DNA of 46,027 bases, from contig JAGXOB010000008.1 of NCBI GenBank assembly GCA_019894735.1, positions 1 through 46,027 on the forward strand. The letters are read 5' to 3'. The DNA is from Promethearchaeota archaeon (GTDB taxonomy: Archaea > Asgardarchaeota > Lokiarchaeia > Sigynarchaeales > SOKP01). The notes under the pieces are model-generated. The model ran no database searches, was not told the origin of the DNA, and saw nothing but the letters and a program-made list of their open reading frames with translations. Below are positions 8,672-17,454 of this stretch, piece by piece (positions within the stretch are counted from its first letter, which is position 1; each line of letters starts with the position of its first letter). The position numbers and the translations under genes are program-made.

Positions 8672-9448
8672 TTATATTCGACGACGTGGGCCTCCAAATG
8701 GACCAGGACGGCTTCCACGGCCAAAAGGAATCCCCATCATCCCCCCTCCACCGCTAGTGTCGTGCATAACATTGTCAATAGATAAAACAAAACCTAATAA
8801 AATTCTTCTATCAGTTTCGTTATCTAAAATTCTTAGAGCGTATCTATCAGCAAAATCAAAAATTCCTCCGAGGAAGACATCTCTCCACCGATCGGCTTTT
8901 TCTATTTCTGCTACCAATTTTCCCGTAGTTAAATCGTAGATTTTAAACGACCAACCAAAAAAGTCTCCGTCTGCTTCAAACCAACGCGTACCGAGAGGGT
9001 CTTCCAAATAAAATTTAGATTTAAAGAAAGTTAGTATTTTCTTTTTGATTCTAGCTATGAGTTCTCCATCAGGAGTTTTTAAATCTTGAGCACCGCGGGC
9101 AGAAATTATCTTACTGTGAATAGTGGCAACGACAGTACCATCTAATTCTTGGAGTTCAACTCGCCTTCTTATACTTAAAAGAATACGATTCATGCGACCA
9201 ATTAATTTACCTTCCTCATCCATAATATCGCCGTATCCCATATCCCACATGCGTTCGTGTATCAAATAGTACGACCTATTCAAATTAAGAAGGTCACTAC
9301 TTTCCAGACGAGGTTGAGTTGAAGAAGGGGTTAAGCTATTTTTTTCACCCTTTTTGATTGGTTTTATAACCGCACGTAATTCTGTTCCACATTTTTCGCA
9401 GAACTTTTGATTTTCATCTATTGGGTCTCCACAATTAGGACAGCTCAC
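8672..9448 (-). CDS. zinc-ribbon LURP-one-related (scramblase/tubby-fold) protein
   Basis: 258 residues. An N-terminal zinc ribbon (CPNCGDPIDENQKFCEKC, 3-20) is followed by a polar linker and a LURP-one/tubby-like domain at about 55-230. Tandem strands include YYLIHERMWDMGYGDIMDEE, GKLIGRMNRILLSIRRR, GTVVATIHSKIISARGA and FYLEDPLGTRWFEADGD, ending with a hydrophobic core helix (RRILLGFVLSIDNVM). The last 25 residues are Gly/Pro/Arg-rich with PFGRGSRPGPFGGPRRRI, a likely disordered tail. It is a paralogue of the protein at 7405-7944. It is divergent from the serine phospholipid synthase (164 nt apart), which together with the fold suggests a membrane-lipid role by inference only. Confidence 0.8.
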   Translation of the reverse strand: MSCPNCGDPIDENQKFCEKCGTELRAVIKPIKKGEKNSLTPSSTQPRLESSDLLNLNRSYYLIHERMWDMGYGDIMDEEGKLIGRMNRILLSIRRRVELQELDGTVVATIHSKIISARGAQDLKTPDGELIARIKKKILTFFKSKFYLEDPLGTRWFEADGDFFGWSFKIYDLTTGKLVAEIEKADRWRDVFLGGIFDFADRYALRILDNETDRRILLGFVLSIDNVMHDTSGGGGMMGIPFGRGSRPGPFGGPRRRI

Positions 9449-9612
9449 AAAATCAACCTTTTTTACTCTTTATTTTTATTTTATTTTAATCATCAATAAT
9501 CAACATAGTCTAATAAATGTAAGGATAGCTGTGAAATTCTACATGCAATATAAAGAAATATTTTAATTAAACTAAGATTTTAATTATAGTATATTAAAGA
9601 AGTGGGAAAAAA

Positions 9613-10398
9613 ATGTCAAATAAATCAACTATACCAAGTTTATTAAAATTAAAGGACTATGTGACGCTAATAGGAACGACTCTCGGTATAATCGCTCTGA
9701 TTTGTGGTTCGTTTGGAACTCGATATGCGTTATCTTTAGGTTTTTTTCTATTATCAATTACGTTAGGAACGGATTTAATTGATGGATATATCGCGAGGAA
9801 GACGGGGACTGTAAACAATATGGGCAAAGAACTAGATTCTTTAAGCGATTCACTGACTTTTGGTATAGTACCGGCCGTTTTATCGTTTCAAGCATTTAAA
9901 ACTGGGACTATTTACGATTTTATTCTCATAATCGGGTGTATCTGCTTCGCGTTAGGTGCGATTTTAAGATTAGCTAGATTTAATATTACGGAAAATCCCG
10001 GTTACACAGGCGTACCAACACCAGTAAGTTGTCTCCTAATGATTGGTTTCTTTTATAGCAACTACTTTTATGCTTTTGCATACGGTGGTTTAAATTATCC
10101 ATTCTTAGACTTAGCAATTTATATCGTACCTTTCCTCTTAGCCTTTATTGGGTGGTTAAATATAACTACTTATATAAAATTTGGTGAAAAAGGTAAAAGC
10201 GTTTATGTTATGTTTATCCTGTTTGCTCCTTTATCACCCATATTCGGTATTATTGGAATCTTGAATCCGAATTTTATAGTGTCTATTATAGTTGCTATGG
10301 TTTTCTTAATATTTTCCGTACTGTTAATTGGATGGGTACTCTTACATTCGTTCATACTTAGCTTACTAAAAAAAAGAAAAGAGAATAACCACGCATGA
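9613..10398 (+). CDS. pssA: CDP-alcohol serine phosphatidyltransferase (archaetidylserine synthase-like)
   Basis: Integral membrane enzyme that transfers a phosphatidyl (in archaea, archaetidyl) group from a CDP-activated lipid to serine. The CDP-alcohol phosphotransferase signature is complete: D54-x2-D57-G58-x2-A61-R62, then G71-x3-D75-x3-D79; the aspartates bind the metals. Six to seven hydrophobic helices span residues 17-250, ending in a basic KKRKE tail. The 261-residue length is usual. The ATG at 9613 has GTGGGA upstream. The serine acceptor is inferred from family resemblance (PssA type); an inositol or glycerol acceptor is the main alternative. It shares a divergent intergenic region with the zinc-ribbon LURP-one gene. 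Confidence 0.85.
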   Translation: MSNKSTIPSLLKLKDYVTLIGTTLGIIALICGSFGTRYALSLGFFLLSITLGTDLIDGYIARKTGTVNNMGKELDSLSDSLTFGIVPAVLSFQAFKTGTIYDFILIIGCICFALGAILRLARFNITENPGYTGVPTPVSCLLMIGFFYSNYFYAFAYGGLNYPFLDLAIYIVPFLLAFIGWLNITTYIKFGEKGKSVYVMFILFAPLSPIFGIIGILNPNFIVSIIVAMVFLIFSVLLIGWVLLHSFILSLLKKRKENNHA

Positions 10399-10442
10399 TA
10401 AATATTACTAATCTCTTTTTTTACATATAATTGTCTTATGTG

Positions 10443-12395
10443 TTATAATATGTGATTCTCCCATTCTTCAATGCTTTCAATAATATGGCTTATATCTACC
10501 TCGCTCAAACGACGTAAATGAGTTTTATATTGATTAATTTTACTTCTTATCTTATGTAGAGTTACACTGAATCCCTTTTTCTCCAAGATGAGATCTACGA
10601 TACTTTCCATTTCTTTACTGAATTCTTCTCCATTAAGTTTGTGAAGTTTTTGAATTAAAACTCCAAAAGCATTTTTGATTAGTATTGCTGCATCTTCATC
10701 AGTTTTGATAGCTTCTTTAGTTTTTGTAGGTGCTGGTGTGGTATCCACTTTCTTAGAAGGTATTTCAATCTTATTCTGGAATTTTTCGGTTAGATCTGTG
10801 ATTTTTTCGGTTTTTTTAGGCTCATATGAAATTGTAGGACTCGTAGTAGCAGGTTGTTCAGTAAGTGGAGTTGTCGGTTTTGTTTGGGGCGTTTTAAAAT
10901 GAGCAGAAGTGACTGGGTTTGTTACTTTTACTTCCTTTGGGGAGCTAATACCGAGAGATCGTGGGGTTTCGTGTAAACTAGCGCTAGCAGTATCCCACAC
11001 GGCATTAACAACAAAAAAGAATAACTTAATTAGAGCTTTATTACTTGTAACAAATCCTATAAAATCTTGTAAGGAATTTTGCGGATCACCTTTGATTATT
11101 CCGATAAGTAAGTGGGTATCGTCGCTTTTACAAATAATAACATTATCGTTTCTAAGGGTCCGATATTCGAGGTTTTTAAGTTCTTTTAAATTTTTAACAT
11201 GACTATTAGTATGAGGCTCTGAAGATGCAATATCAATTTTAAGGCTTTTTGAAATGTTTTTAAAATCATCTAAAGCAATGTGATCTTCAAGTTTGGGAAC
11301 AATAATCATTAATCGTTGCTTTGATTGAGAAATTCTAAGCATAATTTCTTCATTGACTCTTGAGATACTCCTTGTTTGCCAGAAATCGTTGTCTTCTGAA
11401 GGGGTAGCTGACTTTAAATAACTTTCTAAGGCTGTGTTGATGGGATTATTTAAATCAGCAACTGAGTCAACAGAATTATAAATAATTTCTTTAAAATTAT
11501 CTAAAATCACGTTTTCAAAATTCTTAAGATCGTCGTCCAGATTATTTCGTTTCAATTTAATTAATTCAATTATAGTATTAATCTTCTTCTCATAGCTGTT
11601 CAACATGTTAAGTAAAACCATTTGAAAATCGTTCCGAAATTGGAATGTTGAATCAATTATATTATTAAGAGATTCAATTGTGTTTTCAAATTCTTCTTCT
11701 ATTAATTTGTGCAAGTTAGCAGTAAAATCTCCTAAGAATTTATTGAAATTCTCCTTAAATACTTCTTCTATTACATCTTTTACAGCTATCCCAGCTTTTT
11801 TTAATTCTAAGGAGTCGACTTTAGTGTTGATATCCTTCTTAATATTAGTGATCAATTTGATTAAATACGAAAATTGAGTTTGAGTAACACCTTTTATCGA
11901 TTGTCGAAGATTTTCAAGTACTTTCTTTACAACTTTCAGGTTTTCTATACCTTCTACGATATCATCAATATCTTGTTTCTGAATTATTACGTCTTCCTCA
12001 ATATCTTTCCTTAATTCTTGAGTAGCTTCAAACATAGTATCTAATTCAATTATCTTATTATTTTGGAATATAGAGGTTAAGGAATTCGATATAAGGTTTT
12101 GTACTTGATTTTTAATGTTCTCAAGGTTTGCGTTTATATTACTATAGTAATTTAAGATAGGAGTAATTGGAGGTAATGCTATATATTGTAAAACCAAGTT
12201 TGAATCTTGAAGTTTAATGGGCACTAATAAACCCGCTTCAACAAGTTCTCTTATAGTATTAGAAAAATCTTCTTGAGAAATATTTGGCAAAATAGAATAT
12301 AGTTCAAATAAAGATAATGGCTGTTGACCAATACATCGTAAGTATAGTTCGATTGCTTTATCTGAAAGTTGAATGTTTTTTAATAATTCTTCCAT
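10443..12395 (-). CDS. winged-helix / long coiled-coil protein with TrmB-like PLD-fold segment
   Basis: 650 residues, unassigned. Residues 1-75 read as a winged helix (SDKAIELYLRC, then SLFELYSILPNISQEDFSNTIRELVEAGLLVPI). Residues 80-330 are almost wholly helical and heptad-like. Residues about 345-470 (INEEIMLRISQSKQRLMIIVPKLED context) resemble the PLD-like sensory domain of TrmB-type regulators. A Pro/Thr/Ser-rich linker (475-560) leads to a C-terminal helical domain. Layout and size also recall UFL1-type E3 ligases reported from Asgard genomes, which I cannot confirm by eye. It is head-to-head with the first vWA-RING gene, 136 nt apart, so the pair may share a divergent promoter. Could be a regulator or a scaffold. 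Confidence 0.72.
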   Translation of the reverse strand: MEELLKNIQLSDKAIELYLRCIGQQPLSLFELYSILPNISQEDFSNTIRELVEAGLLVPIKLQDSNLVLQYIALPPITPILNYYSNINANLENIKNQVQNLISNSLTSIFQNNKIIELDTMFEATQELRKDIEEDVIIQKQDIDDIVEGIENLKVVKKVLENLRQSIKGVTQTQFSYLIKLITNIKKDINTKVDSLELKKAGIAVKDVIEEVFKENFNKFLGDFTANLHKLIEEEFENTIESLNNIIDSTFQFRNDFQMVLLNMLNSYEKKINTIIELIKLKRNNLDDDLKNFENVILDNFKEIIYNSVDSVADLNNPINTALESYLKSATPSEDNDFWQTRSISRVNEEIMLRISQSKQRLMIIVPKLEDHIALDDFKNISKSLKIDIASSEPHTNSHVKNLKELKNLEYRTLRNDNVIICKSDDTHLLIGIIKGDPQNSLQDFIGFVTSNKALIKLFFFVVNAVWDTASASLHETPRSLGISSPKEVKVTNPVTSAHFKTPQTKPTTPLTEQPATTSPTISYEPKKTEKITDLTEKFQNKIEIPSKKVDTTPAPTKTKEAIKTDEDAAILIKNAFGVLIQKLHKLNGEEFSKEMESIVDLILEKKGFSVTLHKIRSKINQYKTHLRRLSEVDISHIIESIEEWENHIL

Positions 12396-12531
12396 ATTGG
12401 TCTCATTCCTTTTTACTTTTAATAATAAGTAATATCAATATTTATTTTTTAAAGTTTTTTAGATTAAAAAAAATATTTAAACAATAACTCTCTACACTAA
12501 ATTATAAAGATTTTAGGTTTTAAATATTATT
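12396..12531. promoter_or_regulatory. divergent promoter region between coiled-coil and vWA-RING genes
   Basis: 136 nt of very A+T-rich DNA separate two outward-facing genes. AATTATAAAG near 12500-12509 is a plausible TATA box for the rightward gene, placing its transcript start at or close to the ATG at 12532 (near-leaderless). Confidence 0.4.
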
Positions 12532-13929
12532 ATGAGCCCATATGAGGATATTTTCTTCTACTTAGATTTAACTAAAGAAATTTTAAAGAAGAAGGAAGTC
12601 ATTAAAGCTATCAAGTATTATATTTCTGAAAGAAATAAAACTACTATTAAAGGACATTATGGTTTACTGATTTTTCAAGAAGCAGGTAACCCTATATTTA
12701 TAACAGATAAGAAAGATTCAGATATTATAGAAAACGCCATTGAAGAAAACTGGAAAACTCGTCCTAAGAAGCAATCATTCTTCGAAAACGGACTCTTTTA
12801 TATTTTTTCGTATATAGCTGAAACAGTAAGAAAGAAATCAAGACACAATAGAATTATCGTAATAACTGATACCCCCAGCGATCTATCTGAAGATTATACA
12901 GAAGCATTATTTGGTTTAGTTTCAAAAATCAAAGTAATACCAACTTTCATAGATATTATTAGAGTCTCAGAAAAAGAAGAAAGGTTCTTTAGAGACGATG
13001 TAAAGCTAAATATTTTATCAAACGATACTAATGGTGGAATGTTTTATTTATCGGAGAAGAAGGACTTCATTACTATAATAAAAAAATTAATCAAATCCAA
13101 AACTTTAGTAAATATATTTGAAAAACAGTCAGATAAAATCAAAATTAATAAGGAGGACTACGATTTTTATTCTCGCTTAGCTAAAAAATTAATACCCTCA
13201 GATCCAAGTGATGTGGGTCAGAAATGTCATCTTTGCCAAGAAGAAATTTGCCCTTGTTGTGCTGATATAAACGACAGATTACAGATTTGTGAAAGTTGTA
13301 AAAGCGCGTTTCACAGTTGCTGCGTGACTAATTATACAATACAAAATAATGTTGGAATACCTCATATTTTTCGATGCCCAAAATGTGATATCCTTTTAAA
13401 AATTGATCAAGATGAAATTGTAGCACCATATGAAGATACAACTGATTCAATTGAAGATTACATAGAAAAGGAAGAAGGATATACAGAATTAGTAGAAGAT
13501 CTAACTATGGCGGAACCTGATCAATTTTACGCTGAAGAACCATACCAAGAGCCTAATTTAACTCTTGATATTACCGCTGGAGAGACCCAAGAAGAAAAGC
13601 TTCAAAAAATCAGGATTGGTGGGTTTTTTGGAAAAACATATACCATTAAAAAAGAAGGCGGTAAACTAGTTTATCAAAAAGTTTCCACTCCTAATAATTC
13701 TGAAAGGAATGATAATGCAAACAAAAACAAAATTGATCTCGTTTCAGAACCAAAACTTAAAAAAGTTGAAGTTCCACAACAATGGAATGTTCCCGGAAAT
13801 GAGAATGAGTCAAAAAATAACGGAAAAGGACCAAGCTTTATCAATTGTCCTAGCTGTGACACCCCGATTAATCAAAAAGATAATGACAACCATTCTTGTC
13901 CGTATTGTGGACACAAATTCGACGTTTGA
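12532..13929 (+). CDS. vWA-like / RING-like / zinc-ribbon protein A
   Basis: 465 residues. Residues 7-188 look like a von Willebrand A domain of the Rpn10/Ssl1 kind: strand FFYLDLTKEI, GHYGLLIFQE, an S/FFENG helix start and RIIVITDTPSDLS (108-119), with a degenerate metal site (D12-x-T instead of DxSxS). Residues 232-286 form a RING/PHD-like finger: CHLC, CPCC, CESC, H261, CC (263-264), CPKC. An acidic linker (295-350) carries the motif KIRIGGFFG (359-367). The C-terminus is a zinc ribbon (CPSC 439-442, CPYC 456-459). vWA plus RING recalls the TFIIH subunit Ssl1/p44, but order and linkers differ. It is followed by a paralogue 146 nt downstream. No function assigned. Confidence 0.8.
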   Translation: MSPYEDIFFYLDLTKEILKKKEVIKAIKYYISERNKTTIKGHYGLLIFQEAGNPIFITDKKDSDIIENAIEENWKTRPKKQSFFENGLFYIFSYIAETVRKKSRHNRIIVITDTPSDLSEDYTEALFGLVSKIKVIPTFIDIIRVSEKEERFFRDDVKLNILSNDTNGGMFYLSEKKDFITIIKKLIKSKTLVNIFEKQSDKIKINKEDYDFYSRLAKKLIPSDPSDVGQKCHLCQEEICPCCADINDRLQICESCKSAFHSCCVTNYTIQNNVGIPHIFRCPKCDILLKIDQDEIVAPYEDTTDSIEDYIEKEEGYTELVEDLTMAEPDQFYAEEPYQEPNLTLDITAGETQEEKLQKIRIGGFFGKTYTIKKEGGKLVYQKVSTPNNSERNDNANKNKIDLVSEPKLKKVEVPQQWNVPGNENESKNNGKGPSFINCPSCDTPINQKDNDNHSCPYCGHKFDV

Positions 13930-14075
13930 AATTCTTTTATCTTTATTTGTGAATTTATTGATTTAAAAAATAAGAACTTAGGAAAGATCAATAAAAATAA
14001 ATAAAAATTCTCTTATCAATTTATGTAACTTCTCTTCATCTTAGGATAAAATTTATACTACATCTGGAACTTAAT

Positions 14076-15458
14076 ATGGATAAGAAAACGTCAGTGAACT
14101 CCGAAGAATTTATATTTTATATTGATCTCATCACAGATTTTATTAAAAAAAAGAATATTATCAAAGCTATTGGTAATTTCATCAGAGAAAAAGCTAAATT
14201 TAACACTTTGAGTTCGTATGGATTGTTAATTTTTCAAAAGGACGATAATCCTGTAACATTATACGAGGAGACTGATTTTGAAACAATTTCTGAACTCATA
14301 AATGAAAAGTGGGAAACTAAAGAAACGGAAAGAAGCTTTTTCGAAAACGGATTATTTGAAATATTAGCTTATGTCTTTAGAAAGAGTAGGGACGCCCGAA
14401 AAGACTATAGAATAATTATTTTATCAGATACTCCGAGTACTTTATCAGCCGACTATCACAACGCGCTTTACGATCTTTTAATTAAAGCTAAAAAATTCGA
14501 TACTTTTATTGATATTATTCGTGTAGGAGATGAGAAATTCTATAATGACGATGTTAAATTAAAAGTTGTAACTAGTGAAACTCATGGAGGAGTTCTCTAT
14601 TGTAACGATGCAAAATCGTTCTTGAACATTATTGTTTCCTTAATTCAGAGTAAATCTGAATTTAGTGTTGTTCAAACTGATGCGAACAGCCAAATCTTAA
14701 AAGAAGACAAAATATTTTACGAAAAATTAGCTGTAGACTTAATCTCATTAGATTCTGATGAGGAAGAAAAGTGCGACATATGCGAAAAAGAAGTGTGCCC
14801 TATATGTAGTGCATACTCTGATGAGGTTCATAAATGTTTTAATTGTAATGTGAGATACCACGCATGTTGTGCTGCTGATTATTCTATTTCAAATAATATC
14901 GGATTTAACCATGTATTTAGGTGCATTCAATGTGATACTTTATTAAAATTAGACGAAGAATATGTAGATATGATTTACGAAGAAGAATACGAAGAACAAC
15001 GAGAAAATGAATTAATTTCACCTGATATTATCGAAGAGAGCATTGAAGAAGATCCCCTTGAAGAAAATTTAATCGAAGACCAAGTAATTGAAGAGCAAGT
15101 AGTTGAAGAAGATTACAACCAAGTAATAATTGGTGAGGGGATTCTCAACCCAGAGAAACTTAAATCTCCACCTAGTTTGAGTAAACCTCCTTCAATTGAA
15201 ACTCCAAGTAAAAAGGTTAGAGTTGGAGGATTTTTTGGTCAAGTAGTAACGGTGAAACCTAACAGCTCAAACAATAACCTCGTTTCGTCAGCAACGGGAT
15301 CCGTTGAAAAACTCTCCGAAGGATCAACTCATGTAGAGGAGAAGCTCTCAATCACAACTTTAAGGCCTCCTAGAAGAAGCACAGTTAAATTATGTAAAAT
15401 GTGCGGTCAAACCTTAATTGGTACTTCTACTTGTACAAAGTGTGGTTTTAAGAATTAA
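14076..15458 (+). CDS. vWA-like / RING-like / zinc-ribbon protein B
   Basis: 460 residues, paralogue of the upstream protein with the same domain order. The vWA-like domain spans about 10-190 (FIFYIDLITDF; SSYGLLIFQKDDNPV; RIIILSDTPSTLSADY), with a degenerate MIDAS. The RING/PHD-like finger is at 233-286 (CDIC, CPIC, CFNC, H262, CC 264-265, CIQC). A strongly acidic repeat-like linker (294-346) follows, then KVRVGGFFG (380-388), a Ser/Thr-rich stretch and a zinc ribbon (CKMC 440-443, CTKC 453-456). The zinc ligands and the GGFFG motif are kept although the linkers are not, so those are probably the functional parts. Ubiquitin-type ligase or TFIIH-like scaffold roles are possible, unproven. Confidence 0.8.
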   Translation: MDKKTSVNSEEFIFYIDLITDFIKKKNIIKAIGNFIREKAKFNTLSSYGLLIFQKDDNPVTLYEETDFETISELINEKWETKETERSFFENGLFEILAYVFRKSRDARKDYRIIILSDTPSTLSADYHNALYDLLIKAKKFDTFIDIIRVGDEKFYNDDVKLKVVTSETHGGVLYCNDAKSFLNIIVSLIQSKSEFSVVQTDANSQILKEDKIFYEKLAVDLISLDSDEEEKCDICEKEVCPICSAYSDEVHKCFNCNVRYHACCAADYSISNNIGFNHVFRCIQCDTLLKLDEEYVDMIYEEEYEEQRENELISPDIIEESIEEDPLEENLIEDQVIEEQVVEEDYNQVIIGEGILNPEKLKSPPSLSKPPSIETPSKKVRVGGFFGQVVTVKPNSSNNNLVSSATGSVEKLSEGSTHVEEKLSITTLRPPRRSTVKLCKMCGQTLIGTSTCTKCGFKN

Positions 15459-15625
15459 TCAATTAATTAATATTGTTTTATAGGTCTTTTGTTCGTTCTT
15501 CTCCTAATTGATATGAAATTGATAAGCAGTGTATCAACAATACAAAATTTTTAAAATTACACCAATTTAATTTGTGAATAGGACAATTCCAATAAAATTA
15601 AAACAATGATATCTTCTCCAATACA

Positions 15626-16543
15626 ATGACCGTAGAGGATATGGATAAAGCTCAAGTTAATCCAATAGTTTCCAAAATAAGCATGTTCTTATCGGGTATT
15701 TTTATGGGTAATGTGGGGATATTTATTTCTTTATTAAGTGGGTATCCCGTTTATTCAATAGTTTTGTTTCGAGGCATTTTTGGTGCAGCATTCTTATTAT
15801 TATTTATATTAATAACAAGATCTTTTTCATTTACATTCTTTAAAGAGTGTTTCAAACTACACTGGAAATATTTAATAATACTAGCAGTTTCTAATCCCAT
15901 AGTCGTATTACTTTACTTTCTGAATATAACGCTCACTGGTTATGCATTTGCAGCGTTTCTATTATATACCAGTGGAGTTTTTCTATTACTTTTTTTAGTA
16001 ATTACGAAAACAGAAAAAGTATCAAAAATAAACATCATTAGTTTCATTTTAGCAATCGCAGGAATATCCATTATAATGGAATTTTGGACGGGTCAGATTT
16101 TAATATTAGGAATCGTTATTGGGATTCTTTCAGGATTCTGCTTAGGAATATTGATCTTTTCTAAAAAAAAGATTTATAAAGCCAGAGAAAACCTTAATTC
16201 GAAAGCGAAAGGAAATTTTGATGCTTTTTTAACTTTATGGTCAACTTTATTCTTAATTTTTCCATTTCTGCCACTTGGAATTACAGATTTATTTAAAATC
16301 ACATTTTTAGATTTCACCATTATTTTACTACTAGGGCTCATCCCTACTGCTTTAGCTTTTACGCTATACAATGTAGGAGTGAAAAAAGATAAAGGAGGTA
16401 ACATTGTGATTTTATCGTATTTTGAACCTGTTATGGCAACTATTAATACAGCAATTTTTTTACAAAACCTCTCTATTTTTACCATCATAGGAGGATTTTT
16501 TGTTCTCGCAGCTAACTATATTACGCTAAAATACGTTAAGTAA
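15626..16543 (+). CDS. EamA/DMT-superfamily transporter
   Basis: 305 residues with about ten hydrophobic helices in two repeated halves, as in the EamA (DUF6) drug/metabolite transporter family. The first half starts near NPIVSKISMFLSGIFMGN; the second ends with LGLIPTALAFTLYNVGVKK and the C-terminal EamA signature ILSYFEPVMATINTAIFL, which carries the conserved Pro in helix 9. The substrate cannot be predicted; amino acids, sugars and metabolites are all known in the superfamily. The start is ATG 15626; an internal ATG at 15641 has GAGG only 2 nt upstream, too close to favour it. No operon partner: the neighbours are 167 and 171 nt away. Confidence 0.88.
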   Translation: MTVEDMDKAQVNPIVSKISMFLSGIFMGNVGIFISLLSGYPVYSIVLFRGIFGAAFLLLFILITRSFSFTFFKECFKLHWKYLIILAVSNPIVVLLYFLNITLTGYAFAAFLLYTSGVFLLLFLVITKTEKVSKINIISFILAIAGISIIMEFWTGQILILGIVIGILSGFCLGILIFSKKKIYKARENLNSKAKGNFDAFLTLWSTLFLIFPFLPLGITDLFKITFLDFTIILLLGLIPTALAFTLYNVGVKKDKGGNIVILSYFEPVMATINTAIFLQNLSIFTIIGGFFVLAANYITLKYVK

Positions 16544-16714
16544 GAGAAGCTCATTGTTTCTAACAATGCAATTATTCCGTTAAACGATAGATCAGAAAAA
16601 AAGGGAAATTAATTCCCAAAAGAAATCAGTATAAAATATGAAAAGATTATAGGAATTTCAAAAAATTGAAATTATTTCAAATATTAATCTTACAAAAACA
16701 ACAATGTGTTCTCA

Positions 16715-17431
16715 ATGTCAGATAAGGAAGAAAAAAAAATATCTAGAATTAAAGAAATCGAAAGTACTAATTTGGCTCGAGATGAGATAAGAGATGAAGT
16801 AATCGAGACCAAAAAGATGGTAGAAAAAGATAACGACTTGTTAGCTGATAGAATCCATCAAACATTTAAAGATAATAGCATAAAATCTTTTGATATTGTA
16901 GGTGCTATCGGAGCGGGGAAAACTGCTTTATTAGAGAGGATAACTGAGAAGATAAAATCAAAATATCGCACTTTAGTAATTTGCGGGGATATAACAACTC
17001 GAGTGGATGCAGATCGTATTGGAAAACATAACGCCGAAACCATACAGATCAATACAGGTCGAGAATGCGCTTTAAATGCTTATCATATCCATCAAATAAT
17101 CAAAAATAAAGACTTAAATAATTACGATGTTGTTTTTATTGAGAACGTAGGAAATTTGATATGCCCATCAGATTTTATTTTAGGTACTGATAAAAGATTA
17201 ATTGTAGTATCAACTACAGAAGGAGAATGGGTAGTAGAAAAACACCCAATGTTGTTTAAAATGTCAGATATTGCTGTAATTAATAAGATCGATTTGAAGG
17301 AACGACTCGGAACTGATGTCGATAAAATGATCTCTGACGCTAAAAAAATTAACCCCAATATAGACGTTATCACAACAAGTGCAAAAACTGGGGAGAATAT
17401 TGAAAAATTAATGAATTTAATGGGATTATAA
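16715..17431 (+). CDS. hypB: HypB-like GTPase (hydrogenase/nickel insertion accessory protein)
   Basis: A SIMIBI-class GTPase of the HypB/UreG group that supplies nickel to [NiFe]-hydrogenase. In the 238-residue protein the P-loop GAIGAGKT is at 63-70, followed by ICGDITTRVDADRIGKH, INTGRECALNAYHIHQII, FIENVGNLICP and the guanine-specificity NKID. No His-rich nickel-storage N-terminus is present. The open frame has a GTG at 16706, but ATG 16715 is a stronger start codon and is assumed here. HypA or hydrogenase genes are absent from the window. It is followed 23 nt later by a hexapeptide-repeat gene and then a methyltransferase gene, so the three may be cotranscribed. Confidence 0.9.
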   Translation: MSDKEEKKISRIKEIESTNLARDEIRDEVIETKKMVEKDNDLLADRIHQTFKDNSIKSFDIVGAIGAGKTALLERITEKIKSKYRTLVICGDITTRVDADRIGKHNAETIQINTGRECALNAYHIHQIIKNKDLNNYDVVFIENVGNLICPSDFILGTDKRLIVVSTTEGEWVVEKHPMLFKMSDIAVINKIDLKERLGTDVDKMISDAKKINPNIDVITTSAKTGENIEKLMNLMGL

Positions 17432-17454
17432 ATTACTTGTATTGATGATAAATT

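Noticed and set aside
13709..13966. Plus-strand open frame of 85 codons
   Set aside because: Overlaps the 3' end of the vWA-RING gene A in another frame and has no recognisable sequence.
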